DNA of 64,000 bases from Granulicella sp. WH15 (GCF_009914315.1 NZ_CP042596.1:2232001-2296000), one strand, 5' to 3'. Positions 1 to 9,190 are shown, counted from the first letter of the stretch. The notes: generated from the letters alone by a model not told the origin. Numbers and translations are program-made.

Positions 1-1
1 C

Positions 2-1057
2 CTCGCCGTCGATCTCGACGACAACATTGAGTCCTGGAACACGCGCATGGAGGTCATGTTCGCCCGCCCTCGCGCCGAGGCACTGCGCCGTCCTCTCTCC
101 GAGATATTCTCCGCAGAGTTCCTCTCCCGCTTCGACGCTGCGCGCGACGAACACGGCACCCACACCCTCTATAAGTTCCGGCTGGCGCTGCCCAACGGCG
201 AATCTCGCATCGCCAACATCGCCATCGCCCCTCTCGTCACCAAGAGCTTTCAGACCATCGGCCGCATCATCCTGGTCGACGACATCACCGACCGCATCGA
301 GCTGGAGAACCAGCTTACGCAGTCCGAGAAGCTCTCGAGCATCGGCCTACTCGCCGCCGGGGTCGCGCACGAGGTCAACACGCCGCTGGCCGTCATCTCC
401 AGCTACACCCAGATGCTGACCAAGCAGCTACGCGACGACACGCGTCTGGCCCCGGTCCTCGAAAAGATCACCCAGCAGACCTTCCGCGCCTCCGAGATCG
501 TCAACGGCCTGCTCAACTTCTCGCGCACCAGCGGCACCGAGTTCACCTCCATCGACCTGAACCAGCTCCTGCGCGACTCCTCCATCCTGCTCGAGCACCA
601 GTTCAAAACCGCGCAGATCCACGTCGGCCTGCATCTTTCTTCCACACTTCCTCTGGTTCAGGGCAACCAGGGCAAGCTCCAGCAGGTTATTCTTAACCTG
701 TTACTCAACGCCAAGGACTCGATGCAGGGTGTTCGCACCGCCGCCCTTACGGTCTCAACCCAGGCCGAGGCCGGCCGTGCCGTCGTTCTCATCCGTGACA
801 CCGGCACCGGCATCGCCCGGGAGCATCTGCACCGCATCTTCGATCCGTTCTTCACCACCAAGACCAATCCCCAGGCTGGGCAGCACAAGGGAACGGGTCT
901 GGGCCTCGCCGTTAGCTACGGCATTTTGCAAGAGCACTCGGGCAAGATCTCGGTCGAGTCCGAGCTCGGCATTGGCACCACGTTCCGCCTTGAATTTCCA
1001 GCATCGGTCCCTGTAGCAGACCCCACGGCCGCAGCTACTCCCGTGGGCGCACCATGA
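2..1057 (+). CDS. Sensor histidine kinase, 5' end cut by window
   Basis: The reading frame is open from base 2, so the start lies outside the window; 351 residues are visible. The order is the end of a PAS-like sensor domain, a short linker, a HisKA domain with the H-box AAGVAHEVNTPL (phospho-accepting His near visible residue 123), and an HATPase domain with N-box LLNAKDSM, G1 DTGTGIA and G2 GTGLGLAVSYGIL. No membrane segment is visible in this part. It should autophosphorylate and pass phosphate to the response regulator encoded about 90 bp downstream, giving an NtrB/NtrC-like pair. The signal sensed cannot be read from this fragment. Confidence 0.9.
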   Translation, partial: LAVDLDDNIESWNTRMEVMFARPRAEALRRPLSEIFSAEFLSRFDAARDEHGTHTLYKFRLALPNGESRIANIAIAPLVTKSFQTIGRIILVDDITDRIELENQLTQSEKLSSIGLLAAGVAHEVNTPLAVISSYTQMLTKQLRDDTRLAPVLEKITQQTFRASEIVNGLLNFSRTSGTEFTSIDLNQLLRDSSILLEHQFKTAQIHVGLHLSSTLPLVQGNQGKLQQVILNLLLNAKDSMQGVRTAALTVSTQAEAGRAVVLIRDTGTGIAREHLHRIFDPFFTTKTNPQAGQHKGTGLGLAVSYGILQEHSGKISVESELGIGTTFRLEFPASVPVADPTAAATPVGAP

Positions 1058-1150
1058 TGGCCGCAGCTACACCGTGGTCTTCGTGGAATGTCCTCTCCCC
1101 GCCATCTTCCCTGGAACCATCCGCAGCAAAGAAGCGTAGGAAACATTAAC

Positions 1151-2581
1151 ATGTCCGCAACCGCTATCGCTCCCATCGCCGCGTCTGCAACCACTGATGT
1201 TCTTACCCGACTCCTCATCATCGACGACGAACCGTCGATCCGTGAGTCGCTTGAGACCTTGCTTACCCTGGAAGGTTTTTCCGTAACGTTGGCCCAGGAC
1301 GGAGCCACGGGCCTCGATCTGCTCTCCCGCTCGGAGTACGACCTGCTCCTGCTCGACCTCGCCCTACCCGGCGAGTCCGGCATCGACCTGCTGCCGCGCA
1401 TCACGCAGATGCACCCGCAGCTTCCGGTCATCATGATTACGGCCTTCGGCACCGTCGGCAACGTGGTGGACGCGATTCGCGCCGGTGCCGAGAACTTCGT
1501 GCAGAAGCCGTGGGATAACGAGAAGCTGCTCGCCGATATCCGCACCGCCATCGCGCGCCACCGCGCCGAGGCCGAGGTCGTCCAGCTCAAGCGAGCGCTC
1601 AAGAAGCGGTACAACTTCGAAAACATCGTCGGCAAGTCCGAGCCGATGCTGCGCCTCTTCGACACGGTCGCCCAGGTCGCACCCAGCCGCTCGACCATTC
1701 TTATCCAGGGAGAGTCTGGCACCGGCAAGGAGCTGATCGCCAAGGCCATCCACCAGAACTCGCCGCGCCGCGACAAGCCGTTCATCCCAGTCAACACAGG
1801 TGCGGTGCCGTCCGAGCTGCTCGAATCGACGCTCTTCGGCCACGTCAAGGGAGCCTTTACCAGCGCCATCACCTCGAAGAAGGGCCTCTTCGAGGTCGCC
1901 AACGGCGGCACGCTCTTCCTCGACGAGATCGGCACCATGAGCATGGACATGCAGGCCAAGATTCTGCGCGTGCTCCAGGACCGCCGCTTCATGCACCTCG
2001 GCGGCACCAGCGAGATCCAGGTCGACGTCCGCATCGTCGCCGCCACCAACGTCAATTTGCAGCAGGCCGTCCGCGACGGACGCTTCCGCGAAGACCTCTT
2101 CTATCGCCTGAATGTCATCTGCCTTGAACTCCCGGCCCTGCGCAGCCGCCGCGAGGACATCCCCCTGCTCTGCGCGCACTTCCTCAATTTCTATGCCGAG
2201 GAGAACGGCACCACGGTGCCGACGCTCAGCCCTGAAGCACTGCGCATCCTGATGGACTATGAGTGGCCCGGCAACGTCCGCGAGCTGGAGAACTGTATGG
2301 AACGCGGCGTGGTCCTCTGTACCACGGGTGTCATCACGCCCGACCTGCTGCCCGCGCAGCTCACCGGCAGCACCTACTCGGCCACGCTGCTCGACCATCG
2401 CCCGGATGCTTCCCTCTTCGATCTGATGGAGGAGATTGAGCGCCGCATCATCTCCGACCGCATGGAGCGGTGCCACTGGAACCAGACCGAGGCAGCCGAA
2501 TATTTCAAGATCCCGTTGAGCACGCTGAACCAGAAGATCAAGCGACTGAACGTGGAGATCAAGAAGCGTCCCCGCGACTAG
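1151..2581 (+). CDS. Sigma-54-dependent response regulator (NtrC family)
   Basis: A 476-residue protein with three parts: a receiver domain with acidic pocket IIDDE and phospho-acceptor Asp near residue 69, an AAA+ sigma-54 activation domain with Walker A GESGTGKE and Walker B GGTLFLDEIG, and a C-terminal Fis-type helix-turn-helix. It would activate RNA polymerase-sigma54 promoters when phosphorylated by the kinase just upstream. I chose the ATG at 1151 because AGGA precedes it by about 7 bases and the receiver starts soon after; an in-frame start at 1088 would add 21 unlikely residues. The sigma-54 contact loop reads GAFTSA instead of the usual GAFTGA. Target genes are unknown. Confidence 0.9.
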   Translation: MSATAIAPIAASATTDVLTRLLIIDDEPSIRESLETLLTLEGFSVTLAQDGATGLDLLSRSEYDLLLLDLALPGESGIDLLPRITQMHPQLPVIMITAFGTVGNVVDAIRAGAENFVQKPWDNEKLLADIRTAIARHRAEAEVVQLKRALKKRYNFENIVGKSEPMLRLFDTVAQVAPSRSTILIQGESGTGKELIAKAIHQNSPRRDKPFIPVNTGAVPSELLESTLFGHVKGAFTSAITSKKGLFEVANGGTLFLDEIGTMSMDMQAKILRVLQDRRFMHLGGTSEIQVDVRIVAATNVNLQQAVRDGRFREDLFYRLNVICLELPALRSRREDIPLLCAHFLNFYAEENGTTVPTLSPEALRILMDYEWPGNVRELENCMERGVVLCTTGVITPDLLPAQLTGSTYSATLLDHRPDASLFDLMEEIERRIISDRMERCHWNQTEAAEYFKIPLSTLNQKIKRLNVEIKKRPRD

Positions 2582-2597
2582 CCATAGAGCAGTAAAC

Positions 2598-2858
2598 ACG
2601 CGTAGCGTCCAAAACCGCACGAAGTGCCGCCCGCCCGGCGCAAGGGCGCACTTGCCATTGCTGTTGCTTGTTTTCTTGGTTGTCATTCAGGAGCGAAGCG
2701 GAGGAATCTGCTTCTGTTCTTGCTGTTGCTTCTGGGGTAGGTCCGGGCTTTAGCCCCGAGGTATGCTTTCTTCAACTTTCACCTCGATTCAAAAGCAACA
2801 ACAAAAGCGCCCTCACGCCGGGCGGGCGGCACTTCGTGCGGTTCTGGACGCTACGCGT
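2598..2858. repeat. Intergenic long inverted repeat, dispersed repeat family
   Basis: The 304-base gap between the response regulator and pdxT holds no gene. It contains an imperfect inverted repeat: the left arm 2598-2649 and the right arm 2807-2858 are reverse complements over about 50 bases with about 3 mismatches, each bounded by ACGCGT. Between them, 2734-2781 carries a block (core GTCCGGGCTTTAGCCC) that reappears in reverse at about 24806-24886, and GCACTTCGTGCGGTTCT in the right arm resembles 24734-24752. This looks like a composite of non-coding dispersed repeat units. It could fold as one long hairpin in the pdxT leader. Confidence 0.75.
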
Positions 2859-2885
2859 ATCTCTTTCCACTAAAATAACCTCATC

Positions 2886-3473
2886 GTGTCCAATACCCCC
2901 CTCATCATCGGCGTCCTTGCCCTCCAAGGCGCATACGACATCCACGCCCAGCGCCTGCGCGAGCTAGGAGCCGAAGCCCGCCTCATCCGCAAGCCCGAAG
3001 AGCTTACCGGCCTCGACGGCCTCATCATCCCCGGTGGCGAGTCCACCACCTTCCTCAAACACCTCGAGCGGGCAGGTTTCTACGACACCCTCAACGCCTT
3101 CGTCCGCACCCATCCCACCTTCGGCACCTGCGCGGGCTGCATCCTGCTGGCCAAGGAGGTCTCTAACCCCGCCCAGCAATCCTTCGGCGTGCTCGACATC
3201 GCCGTCGAGCGCAACGCCTACGGCCGTCAGAACGACTCTGCCATCCTGACCGAGCCGACAAAGCTCCCCGGAGGCCCGCTCGAGATGGTCTTCATCCGCG
3301 CCCCCCGTATCTCGCGCATCGGCGCGGAGGTCGAAACCCTCGCCACCCGCAACGGAGACCCCACTCTGGTCCGCCAGGGACATCTACTCGCCGCCACCTT
3401 CCACCCCGAGCTAAGCGCCGACCCACGCGTCCACCAACTCTTTCTGGATCTGATCCGTCAAAATACCAGATGA
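2886..3473 (+). CDS. pdxT: Pyridoxal 5'-phosphate synthase glutaminase subunit PdxT
   Basis: PdxT hydrolyses glutamine and channels ammonia to PdxS for deoxyxylulose-5-phosphate-independent vitamin B6 synthesis. The 195-residue length is typical. The signature motifs are present: GVLALQG at the N-terminus, the glutamine-binding loop PGGESTT, the nucleophile in GTCAGC (Cys near residue 82) and the His-Glu pair in HPELS. Translation starts at GTG. The usual partner pdxS is not adjacent and must lie elsewhere if the pathway works. The stop overlaps the start of the next gene (ATGA), so the two are translationally coupled. Confidence 0.93.
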   Translation: MSNTPLIIGVLALQGAYDIHAQRLRELGAEARLIRKPEELTGLDGLIIPGGESTTFLKHLERAGFYDTLNAFVRTHPTFGTCAGCILLAKEVSNPAQQSFGVLDIAVERNAYGRQNDSAILTEPTKLPGGPLEMVFIRAPRISRIGAEVETLATRNGDPTLVRQGHLLAATFHPELSADPRVHQLFLDLIRQNTR

Positions 3474-4408
3474 GACTCCTCGCGCTAGCCCTTGTTTTTC
3501 TCGCCACCCAGGCCCTCGCGCAGGAGCCTCAGACACTTACGACCCGTTTCACCGAACTACTCCAGCGCTTCGACAATGGGCACAGCCCCACGCCCGACGA
3601 GATACTCGCAGCTAACGACCAGCCCCAGCCCACCCCAGGCGACCTCGCCACCGCCGTTCCCCTCATCCTCCGAGCCATCGACTCCCCCGACAAGGACGTT
3701 CGCGCCTACACCCTGACCGCCCTCGTTGGCCTCGAAGCCGCTCCGCCAACTGCCGAGCCCAAAGCCCCGGAGAACTCCCGCCCGGCCAACGCAACTCCCG
3801 TCCCGGTCCCAGTACTCGCCAGTGCCTTCAAGCCGGAGGTCGCCCGCGCCCTCGCACCGGCCATTCCCCGTTTCGGGGCGCGCCTCACCGACGAGTCCGA
3901 GACCAACCGCCTGCTCGCTGCCGCAGTCCTCGGCGGCTTCATCCCCAACCCGCCGCCGCTCGACTACGCGATCCTCTGCGCCTACCTCGCGCTCGACAAC
4001 TCAGTCGGCACCACCGGGCAGGCCGTCGTCGAGGCGCTCCTCGGCCTCGGACCTGTCCCTGATGCGGCGGCCACCGCCGTCAGCAGCTACCTGCGCCGCC
4101 GCGACCAGACCGCCGACACTCGTGCCAGCCTGATCGACGCGGTCTCCACCCACGCCAACCAGAGCCTCCTCATCAACAAGACGCTCCTTGGCTACCTCAA
4201 CTCCGATGACTCCTCCGTCCGCTCGCGCCTCATCCTTTCGCTGCCGCAGCTCGATCTTCCCCCTGACCTCTTCGCCGACACGAAATCCCGCGTCGCGGCG
4301 CTCGCAGCCAACGAGCAGGAGAGCCTGCAGGTCATCAATGCGGCCAAGGCCGTCACTCCCTGCTGGGATAGACCGCACATGACCACCCCCTGCCCGATCT
4401 ATCAGTAA
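3470..4408 (+). CDS. Exported HEAT-like helical protein, function unknown
   Basis: A 312-residue protein with a cleavable signal peptide (MRLLALALVFLATQALA), so exported. The mature part is rich in Ala, Leu and Pro and contains helical repeats resembling HEAT/Armadillo units (for example DSPDKDVRAYTLTALVGL and SDDSSVRSRLILSLPQL), suggesting a scaffold or binding role in the periplasm. It overlaps the pdxT stop by four bases, so it is probably co-expressed, although nothing links it to vitamin B6 chemically. I recognise no catalytic motif and no named family. Confidence 0.75.
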   Translation: MRLLALALVFLATQALAQEPQTLTTRFTELLQRFDNGHSPTPDEILAANDQPQPTPGDLATAVPLILRAIDSPDKDVRAYTLTALVGLEAAPPTAEPKAPENSRPANATPVPVPVLASAFKPEVARALAPAIPRFGARLTDESETNRLLAAAVLGGFIPNPPPLDYAILCAYLALDNSVGTTGQAVVEALLGLGPVPDAAATAVSSYLRRRDQTADTRASLIDAVSTHANQSLLINKTLLGYLNSDDSSVRSRLILSLPQLDLPPDLFADTKSRVAALAANEQESLQVINAAKAVTPCWDRPHMTTPCPIYQ

Positions 4409-4409
4409 C

Positions 4410-5516
4410 CTACTTGCCCGGAACCTCCGGCAACGGCGCGATTCCGCCACCCTGCCCCGAAACCGGCATCTGTACCTGCCCGCTCCGGTTTACCTGTTCC
4501 GGCAGCTTCTCTCCCGGTTTGCGCAGCGAGGGGGGAGCTGCGGCAGGTTTATCCGGATCGGGCTTCACATCCCCCTCGGCGATCTCCCGCGTCAGCCCAG
4601 GATCGACGTACCCGGCTACCTCCGTCCGGTCGTGCACCTCAATCGACTTCCCCATCTCCGCGATCTTTACCAGCGTCACCTTATCGCCTTCAAAACGAAC
4701 GAACCGGATCGTCTGCGGCGCGTGCCCGTACATCCACTCCTCGTATTTGATACCGCTGCCGTCGGTGCCGCCGTGCTCCCGAAGCTTGTTCTCGGGAGGC
4801 CCCAGAGCCGCCAGCACCATGCGCCGATTCATCCCCACCAGTACCTCGTGCGAGGCAATCGCGTTCTTCATCGGGGCCGGAAGCGTATCCGCGTAGGCCT
4901 GCTCGCCGGTCTTGACGCCGAAGTCGAGCACCGGCTCCAGCAGCGCCTTCACCTCGGGAGCCGAGACCTCCGGCACACCGCCCTCAAAGATCAGCGTGAC
5001 CCGCGCTCCAGTCGCCCGCACATCGAAGTTCGAGGCCAGCGGCATGTCGTTGATCTGAATATGCCGCAGAAAACGGTGTTTCACATAAGGGCCGCCGTTC
5101 AGGTCGATGACGATCCGGTCGCCCTTGATCTCAAGCCCCGTAACGACGATGCGATCTCCCGGCCCCGCCGACTGCCCCTTCTCATAGAGAACATGCCTGT
5201 ACTCATCGCCGCCCGGCGTCAGCTTTCCGTTGGCGATCAGGGTCAGCCCGGAGGCTCCCAGGGGCAGCGCGCGATGCGCAAAGCCCTGCTCGGCTTCGAA
5301 ATTACGGATCAACTCCCTGCGACCGCGCTCGGTCATGCCGGTCTCGGGCAATGCTACACGGGTGGGGGTGAACTCGGTGCTGACGTCGGCCATCGCAGTC
5401 TTCTCGCCCACCGTGAAGACCTGCGCCCGGGTTGATGCAGCGGTAAAAAAAGTGCAAATTGCCGTGAGAGGAAGAACAGCCGATCTAAAGGTGAATCCGC
5501 GCGTCAGGTCTCCCAT
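4410..5516 (-). CDS. Exported conserved hypothetical protein with BamE/SmpA-like motif
   Basis: A 368-residue protein with a hydrophobic N-terminal export signal ending near STRAQ. The middle is beta-rich (KGDRIVIDLNGGPYVKHRF). Around residues 245-295 the pattern GMNRRMVLAALGPP followed by an aromatic-rich strand resembles the fold of BamE/SmpA outer-membrane assembly lipoproteins. The C-terminal tail is rich in Pro, Lys and Gln and probably disordered. There is no lipobox Cys. The ATG at 5516 is preceded by GAGG at good spacing. It is convergent with the pdxT pair. The function is unknown. Confidence 0.7.
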   Translation of the reverse strand: MGDLTRGFTFRSAVLPLTAICTFFTAASTRAQVFTVGEKTAMADVSTEFTPTRVALPETGMTERGRRELIRNFEAEQGFAHRALPLGASGLTLIANGKLTPGGDEYRHVLYEKGQSAGPGDRIVVTGLEIKGDRIVIDLNGGPYVKHRFLRHIQINDMPLASNFDVRATGARVTLIFEGGVPEVSAPEVKALLEPVLDFGVKTGEQAYADTLPAPMKNAIASHEVLVGMNRRMVLAALGPPENKLREHGGTDGSGIKYEEWMYGHAPQTIRFVRFEGDKVTLVKIAEMGKSIEVHDRTEVAGYVDPGLTREIAEGDVKPDPDKPAAAPPSLRKPGEKLPEQVNRSGQVQMPVSGQGGGIAPLPEVPGK

Positions 5517-5584
5517 GTCCGCACCTCAGATTTGCAAACAGCTTGCGCCTGTTCCGCCGTTTTAGCAACTGCTTGTTTGCAAAT

Positions 5585-6643
5585 TTACGAGAGCGGTTCA
5601 TCCTCGACCGACCGCCCCTGAGGCGTAGCCGGAAGAATCTGCACCAGCGGCGGAGGAGCCGCCGCTGCCTGCTTCTCCATCGCGGCGTGCGCGGGCGGAG
5701 GAGCCACCGTCACCTCATATCCACCGGCGACGATCGGGGCATGGGTGTACTCCCACGCGTACCAGCGCGTCAGCCGAAAGACCACCGCAAAACCCGCTGC
5801 CATTACCAGCAGGGTAAATCTCGCGCCGTCCACACCAAACGATCCCCCGCCCAGCCAGAGCGGCCCGGTCGCGAAGGTCGCCATCACGGAGGTGAACTCG
5901 GTATGCCCAGCCATCGGCAGCCCAAGCACCAGCCCGGCGACGGCCCAGTAAGCAAAGTGCAGCCCCCACGAGAGCCAAAGCCCATGCGTCCGCAGGTAGG
6001 CCATCGAGAGCACCAGCCCGAACGCAATCTCGACCAGCATCGCCGTGCCGATATGCCGCGGCGGATTCTGCCGCACCAGCACCAGAGCGAAGAGCAACGA
6101 CAGCAGCAGGCTCGCCCAGGTCGGACCTACCGCATCTACCAGCCGCCGGAAGGGATAGCCCCGAAAGACCACCTCCTGCGCCAGCGTCGAGACGGCCAGA
6201 GTCGCCAGCCCCAGCGGGATCAGCACCCAGGAGTTGCTCGCCAGCGCCATCCGCCCATGCAGATTGCCCGACAGCAGCACCGGCAGCGTCGCCGCCAGAA
6301 TCATCCCCCAGCCGGCCGCCGCGCCCAGCGCCCACTCTCGACTCCAGCCCTTACGCAGCGGCAGAGTCAGGATCGACGACATAGAGCCACTCCGGCTCGA
6401 GATCCGCTCCAGCATCCAGAATCCCACCAGCAGCAGGAAGAGGAGAAACAGTTCGGTCAGCAGCGGATTGAAGAGGTACAGCCCCAGCCGCATCGTCACC
6501 CCGCGCGCGGAGCGGTCGGCAATGGAGCCCGAGGCCATGGCCCAGAGCAGCGCCGTGCCGGTCAGCACCAGGCTGAAGAACCGGGGCGTGGGGATCGGGG
6601 GAGGAGGCACAGGAGAATGTGAATCGAACTGCGGCAACGGCAC
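5585..6643 (-). CDS. CPBP-family intramembrane glutamic protease (CAAX-protease like)
   Basis: A 352-residue polytopic membrane protein with about eight hydrophobic segments. The middle carries QEVVFRGYPFRRL, which fits the glutamate-plus-arginine motif of the Abi/CPBP (Rce1-like) family, and later WGLHFAYWAVAG supplies a conserved His; the second catalytic His position is less clear. Such proteases cleave membrane-proximal substrates, but the bacterial substrate is generally unknown. The start is GTG after a purine-rich AGGGAGGGAG stretch. The last 50 residues are a Pro/Ala-rich cytoplasmic tail, not part of the family core. Confidence 0.8.
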   Translation of the reverse strand: MPLPQFDSHSPVPPPPIPTPRFFSLVLTGTALLWAMASGSIADRSARGVTMRLGLYLFNPLLTELFLLFLLLVGFWMLERISSRSGSMSSILTLPLRKGWSREWALGAAAGWGMILAATLPVLLSGNLHGRMALASNSWVLIPLGLATLAVSTLAQEVVFRGYPFRRLVDAVGPTWASLLLSLLFALVLVRQNPPRHIGTAMLVEIAFGLVLSMAYLRTHGLWLSWGLHFAYWAVAGLVLGLPMAGHTEFTSVMATFATGPLWLGGGSFGVDGARFTLLVMAAGFAVVFRLTRWYAWEYTHAPIVAGGYEVTVAPPPAHAAMEKQAAAAPPPLVQILPATPQGRSVEDEPLS

Positions 6644-6705
6644 CTCCCTCCCTAATGGATAACCTGGCGAATCAGATCCTAAATACTGTGATTAGACGGA
6701 AGTAC

Positions 6706-7545
6706 TCAGGCAACGGTATAAAACTGAGCCATCGTCCGGAACTTCTGGTATCGAGCCGCGAGCATCGCCTCAAGCGAGGCGCCTCGCAAGTCGGCGAGAT
6801 GAAACTGTAGCCGCTGGTCGAGCGCCGCGATGGCGGCAGCGGGGTCGGCCTGACTCCCCCCCACCGGCTCGTCGACCACCTCATCGACGCACCCCAGCTT
6901 CTTCGCCATATCCGACGTATACTTCAGCGCCGCGGCCGCCTGCACCTTCTTACCTGCGTCCTTCCACATAATTGACGCACCGGCCTCCGGCGAAATCACC
7001 GAGTAGATCGCATTCTCGAGCATCAGCACCCGGTCCGCGACCGCCAGCGCCAGCGCACCGCCCGAGCCGCCCTCGCCCGTGATGGTGGCAATCGTCGGCA
7101 CCCGCAGGCGCGACATCTCCAGCAGGTTGCGGGCGATGGCCTCGCCCTGGCCGCGCTCCTCGGACGAAATGCCCGGAAAGGCTCCCGCCAGATCGAGAAA
7201 CGTAAAGATCGGTCGCCCGAACTTCTCCGCGATCTTCATCGCACGCAGCGCCTTGCGATAGCCCTCCGGCTCCGGGCTGCCGAAGCGGCGTGCCACCCGC
7301 TCCTTCAGGGTCCGGCCCTTCAGGTTACCGATCACCAGGACAGCCTCGCCGTGGAACCGGGCCATCCCGCAACTCATAGCGGCGTCGTCGCCATAGGCGC
7401 GGTCGCCGTGAATCTCGCTGAAGTCGGTGAACAGTGCTTCGATAAAGTCCATCGGATAAGGACGCTGCGGATCGCGTGCCAGTTCAGTACGGACCCAGGC
7501 CTCAGGAACCGCCGACTGTTTTTTGCTCAACTCTTGTTCTGCCAT
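6706..7545 (-). CDS. accA: Acetyl-CoA carboxylase carboxyltransferase subunit alpha
   Basis: AccA, with AccD, transfers carboxyl from carboxybiotin to acetyl-CoA to give malonyl-CoA, the first step of fatty acid synthesis. The 279-residue protein has the crotonase-like core with AccA signatures: RPYPMDFIEALFTDFSEIHGD, the glycine-rich GEGGSGGALALAVAD, and SVISPEAGASIMWKD. It is about 40 residues shorter at the N-terminus than the E. coli enzyme, which is common. ATG start at 7545. It lies 33 bases after the RibB-type gene on the same strand, so co-transcription is likely. accD is not in the window. Confidence 0.93.
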   Translation of the reverse strand: MAEQELSKKQSAVPEAWVRTELARDPQRPYPMDFIEALFTDFSEIHGDRAYGDDAAMSCGMARFHGEAVLVIGNLKGRTLKERVARRFGSPEPEGYRKALRAMKIAEKFGRPIFTFLDLAGAFPGISSEERGQGEAIARNLLEMSRLRVPTIATITGEGGSGGALALAVADRVLMLENAIYSVISPEAGASIMWKDAGKKVQAAAALKYTSDMAKKLGCVDEVVDEPVGGSQADPAAAIAALDQRLQFHLADLRGASLEAMLAARYQKFRTMAQFYTVA

Positions 7546-7578
7546 AGACCTTCCGATTGTATGCGATCCGAGGCCAAC

Positions 7579-8742
7579 TCAGCGCCGGATCGTTTGGCCT
7601 GTAGGAATCTGCACCTGATCCACTATCTCGATACCGAATCCCTGCAAAGCCGGAACGTGCGTCGGCGTGTTCGTCATCAGGCGGATGCGGCGGATGCCGA
7701 GGTCCGAGAGAATCTGCCCGCCCAGCCCGATCTGCCGCAGCGTGCGCTGGTTGCGGTCGTCGCGCTCCCGAACCCGCTGGTCGCGCTGGAACAGAATACG
7801 ATGCGGGGTAACCGTCCGGTCGATGCCAAAGCCGCGCGTGCCGTTGTGCAGATAGATCAGCGCCCCCCGGCCAGCCTCGGCGATCATCCGCAATGAAGCG
7901 TCGATCACCGCTCTCCCATCCGAGTTCACCAGCCCGAAGACGTCCTCGGCCAGCGAGTGCGTATGCACGCGCACCGGCACCACGGCGTCGGCGGTCACAT
8001 CGCCCATCACCAGCGCCACATGGCTCTCGTCGCCCTCCACCTCGCTCTCGTACGCGATCATCCGGAACTCGCCGTGCTCGGTCTCGAGCATCGACTCGGC
8101 GACGCGGTGGATGTACCTCTCATGCTGCAAGCGATAGCGGATCAGGTCGGCGACCGTGACCATCAGCAGATCGTGCTCGGCACAGAACTCGACCAGGTCC
8201 GGCACCCGCGCCATGGTCCCATCCTCGTTCATAATCTCGCAGATCACCCCAGCCGGAATCAGCCCGGCCATCCGCGCCAGGTCCACCGACGCCTCAGTCT
8301 GCCCCGCCCGCACCAGCACCCCGCCCTTGCGAGCCCGCAGCGGAAATACATGCCCAGGCCGGGCAAGGTCCCGCGCTGTCGAGGCCGGGTCGATGGCCAC
8401 CTTGATCGTATGCGACCGGTCCGCCGCTGAGATGCCCGTCGTCACGCCCTCGCGGGCCTCGATGCTCTCGGTAAACGCCGTTCCGAAGCGCGAGGTATTG
8501 TCCTGCGTCATCGGCCCCAGCCGCAGATAATCGGCGCGATCCTCTGTCAAGGTCAGGCAGATCAGTCCGCGGCCGAATTTCGCCATAAAGTTGATCGCCT
8601 CGGGTGTCACGAACTCTGCCGCCAGCGTCAGGTCGCCCTCGTTCTCACGGTCCTCGTCGTCGACCACCACCACCATCTTGCCCGCGCGGATCGCCGCTAC
8701 CGCATCCTCTACCGCGGCAAACTTCTTCGTATCCTGTGCCAT
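7579..8742 (-). CDS. ribB: 3,4-dihydroxy-2-butanone-4-phosphate synthase with degenerate RibA domain (RibBX type)
   Basis: The N-terminal half (about residues 5-205) is a full RibB domain that converts ribulose 5-phosphate to dihydroxybutanone phosphate for riboflavin: [22 protein letters not shown] and the metal His in RPGHVFPL are all present. The C-terminal half aligns with GTP cyclohydrolase II but lacks the three zinc cysteines: where CLTGD..RCDCG is expected it reads [17 protein letters not shown], and the following RNIGL-type loop is also altered. It is therefore unlikely to open GTP, and a separate RibA must exist elsewhere. The ATG at 8742 follows AGAGGATTT; longer in-frame starts run into the terminator of the neighbour. 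Confidence 0.9.
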   Translation of the reverse strand: MAQDTKKFAAVEDAVAAIRAGKMVVVVDDEDRENEGDLTLAAEFVTPEAINFMAKFGRGLICLTLTEDRADYLRLGPMTQDNTSRFGTAFTESIEAREGVTTGISAADRSHTIKVAIDPASTARDLARPGHVFPLRARKGGVLVRAGQTEASVDLARMAGLIPAGVICEIMNEDGTMARVPDLVEFCAEHDLLMVTVADLIRYRLQHERYIHRVAESMLETEHGEFRMIAYESEVEGDESHVALVMGDVTADAVVPVRVHTHSLAEDVFGLVNSDGRAVIDASLRMIAEAGRGALIYLHNGTRGFGIDRTVTPHRILFQRDQRVRERDDRNQRTLRQIGLGGQILSDLGIRRIRLMTNTPTHVPALQGFGIEIVDQVQIPTGQTIRR

Positions 8743-8794
8743 AAATCCTCTGAGAATCGAACTCTGCTCGATTAGAGTACGCTCATACGCAGAA

Positions 8795-8822
8795 AGACGC
8801 CGCCTTTTCAGGGGCGGCGTCT
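8795..8822 (-). terminator. Rho-independent terminator after the 75-residue gene
   Basis: A perfect 10-bp stem (8795-8804 with 8813-8822) with an 8-base loop, followed on the minus strand by TTTCTG. It sits 16 bases beyond the stop of the small gene at 8838 and ends that transcript before the ribB start. Confidence 0.6.
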
Positions 8823-8837
8823 CTATCACTCCATCGT

Positions 8838-9065
8838 CTACAGGGTCGACTCGATCTCGAATCCCCAGGCCTCAAGCAGCGCTTCAGGGATGTACTTCGA
8901 GTTCTTGTTTCTCCGGGCCCATTCGCGCAGGCGGGTCGAACGGATGTACTGGTCCGGAGTCAGTTTGAACTCCTTTACGACCTGCTCAAACGAGGTGACG
9001 GTCGGCACCACCGGGCCAATCGGCTCGGGCTTGCCCCAGTTTGGATTTCCACGACGCTTTGCCAT
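8838..9065 (-). CDS. Small conserved hypothetical protein, 75 residues
   Basis: A 75-residue basic cytoplasmic protein beginning [15 protein letters not shown] and ending with a helical stretch [20 protein letters not shown]. It has no signal peptide, membrane segment or cysteine. The Lys/Arg/Asn-rich N-terminus suggests nucleic acid contact, but this is only inference. It is flanked by its own candidate promoter (9162-9190) and terminator (8795-8822), which supports a real single-gene transcript. I do not recognise a named family. Confidence 0.7.
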   Translation of the reverse strand: MAKRRGNPNWGKPEPIGPVVPTVTSFEQVVKEFKLTPDQYIRSTRLREWARRNKNSKYIPEALLEAWGFEIESTL

Positions 9066-9161
9066 AGGTGATCTCTTGTCCTTGAATTCACAGGATGGGA
9101 GGGTCTGTTCCTTCGAACCAATATGGTTCTTTCAAATCAGGGAACAGCATTCCTCCACAAT

Positions 9162-9190
9162 TTCATAGTTTACTAGGGTTTAGCCCGCAA
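9162..9190 (-). promoter_or_regulatory. Candidate sigma-70-type promoter for the 75-residue gene
   Basis: Read on the minus strand, TTGCGG and TATGAA are separated by exactly 17 bases. Between it and the gene lies a short hairpin, GAACCA-ata-TGGTTC, near 9117-9131. Assigned by eye only. Confidence 0.35.

Noticed and set aside
916..2686. Two long minus-strand frames over the response regulator
   Set aside because: Shadows of the sigma-54 regulator gene, whose domains are complete.
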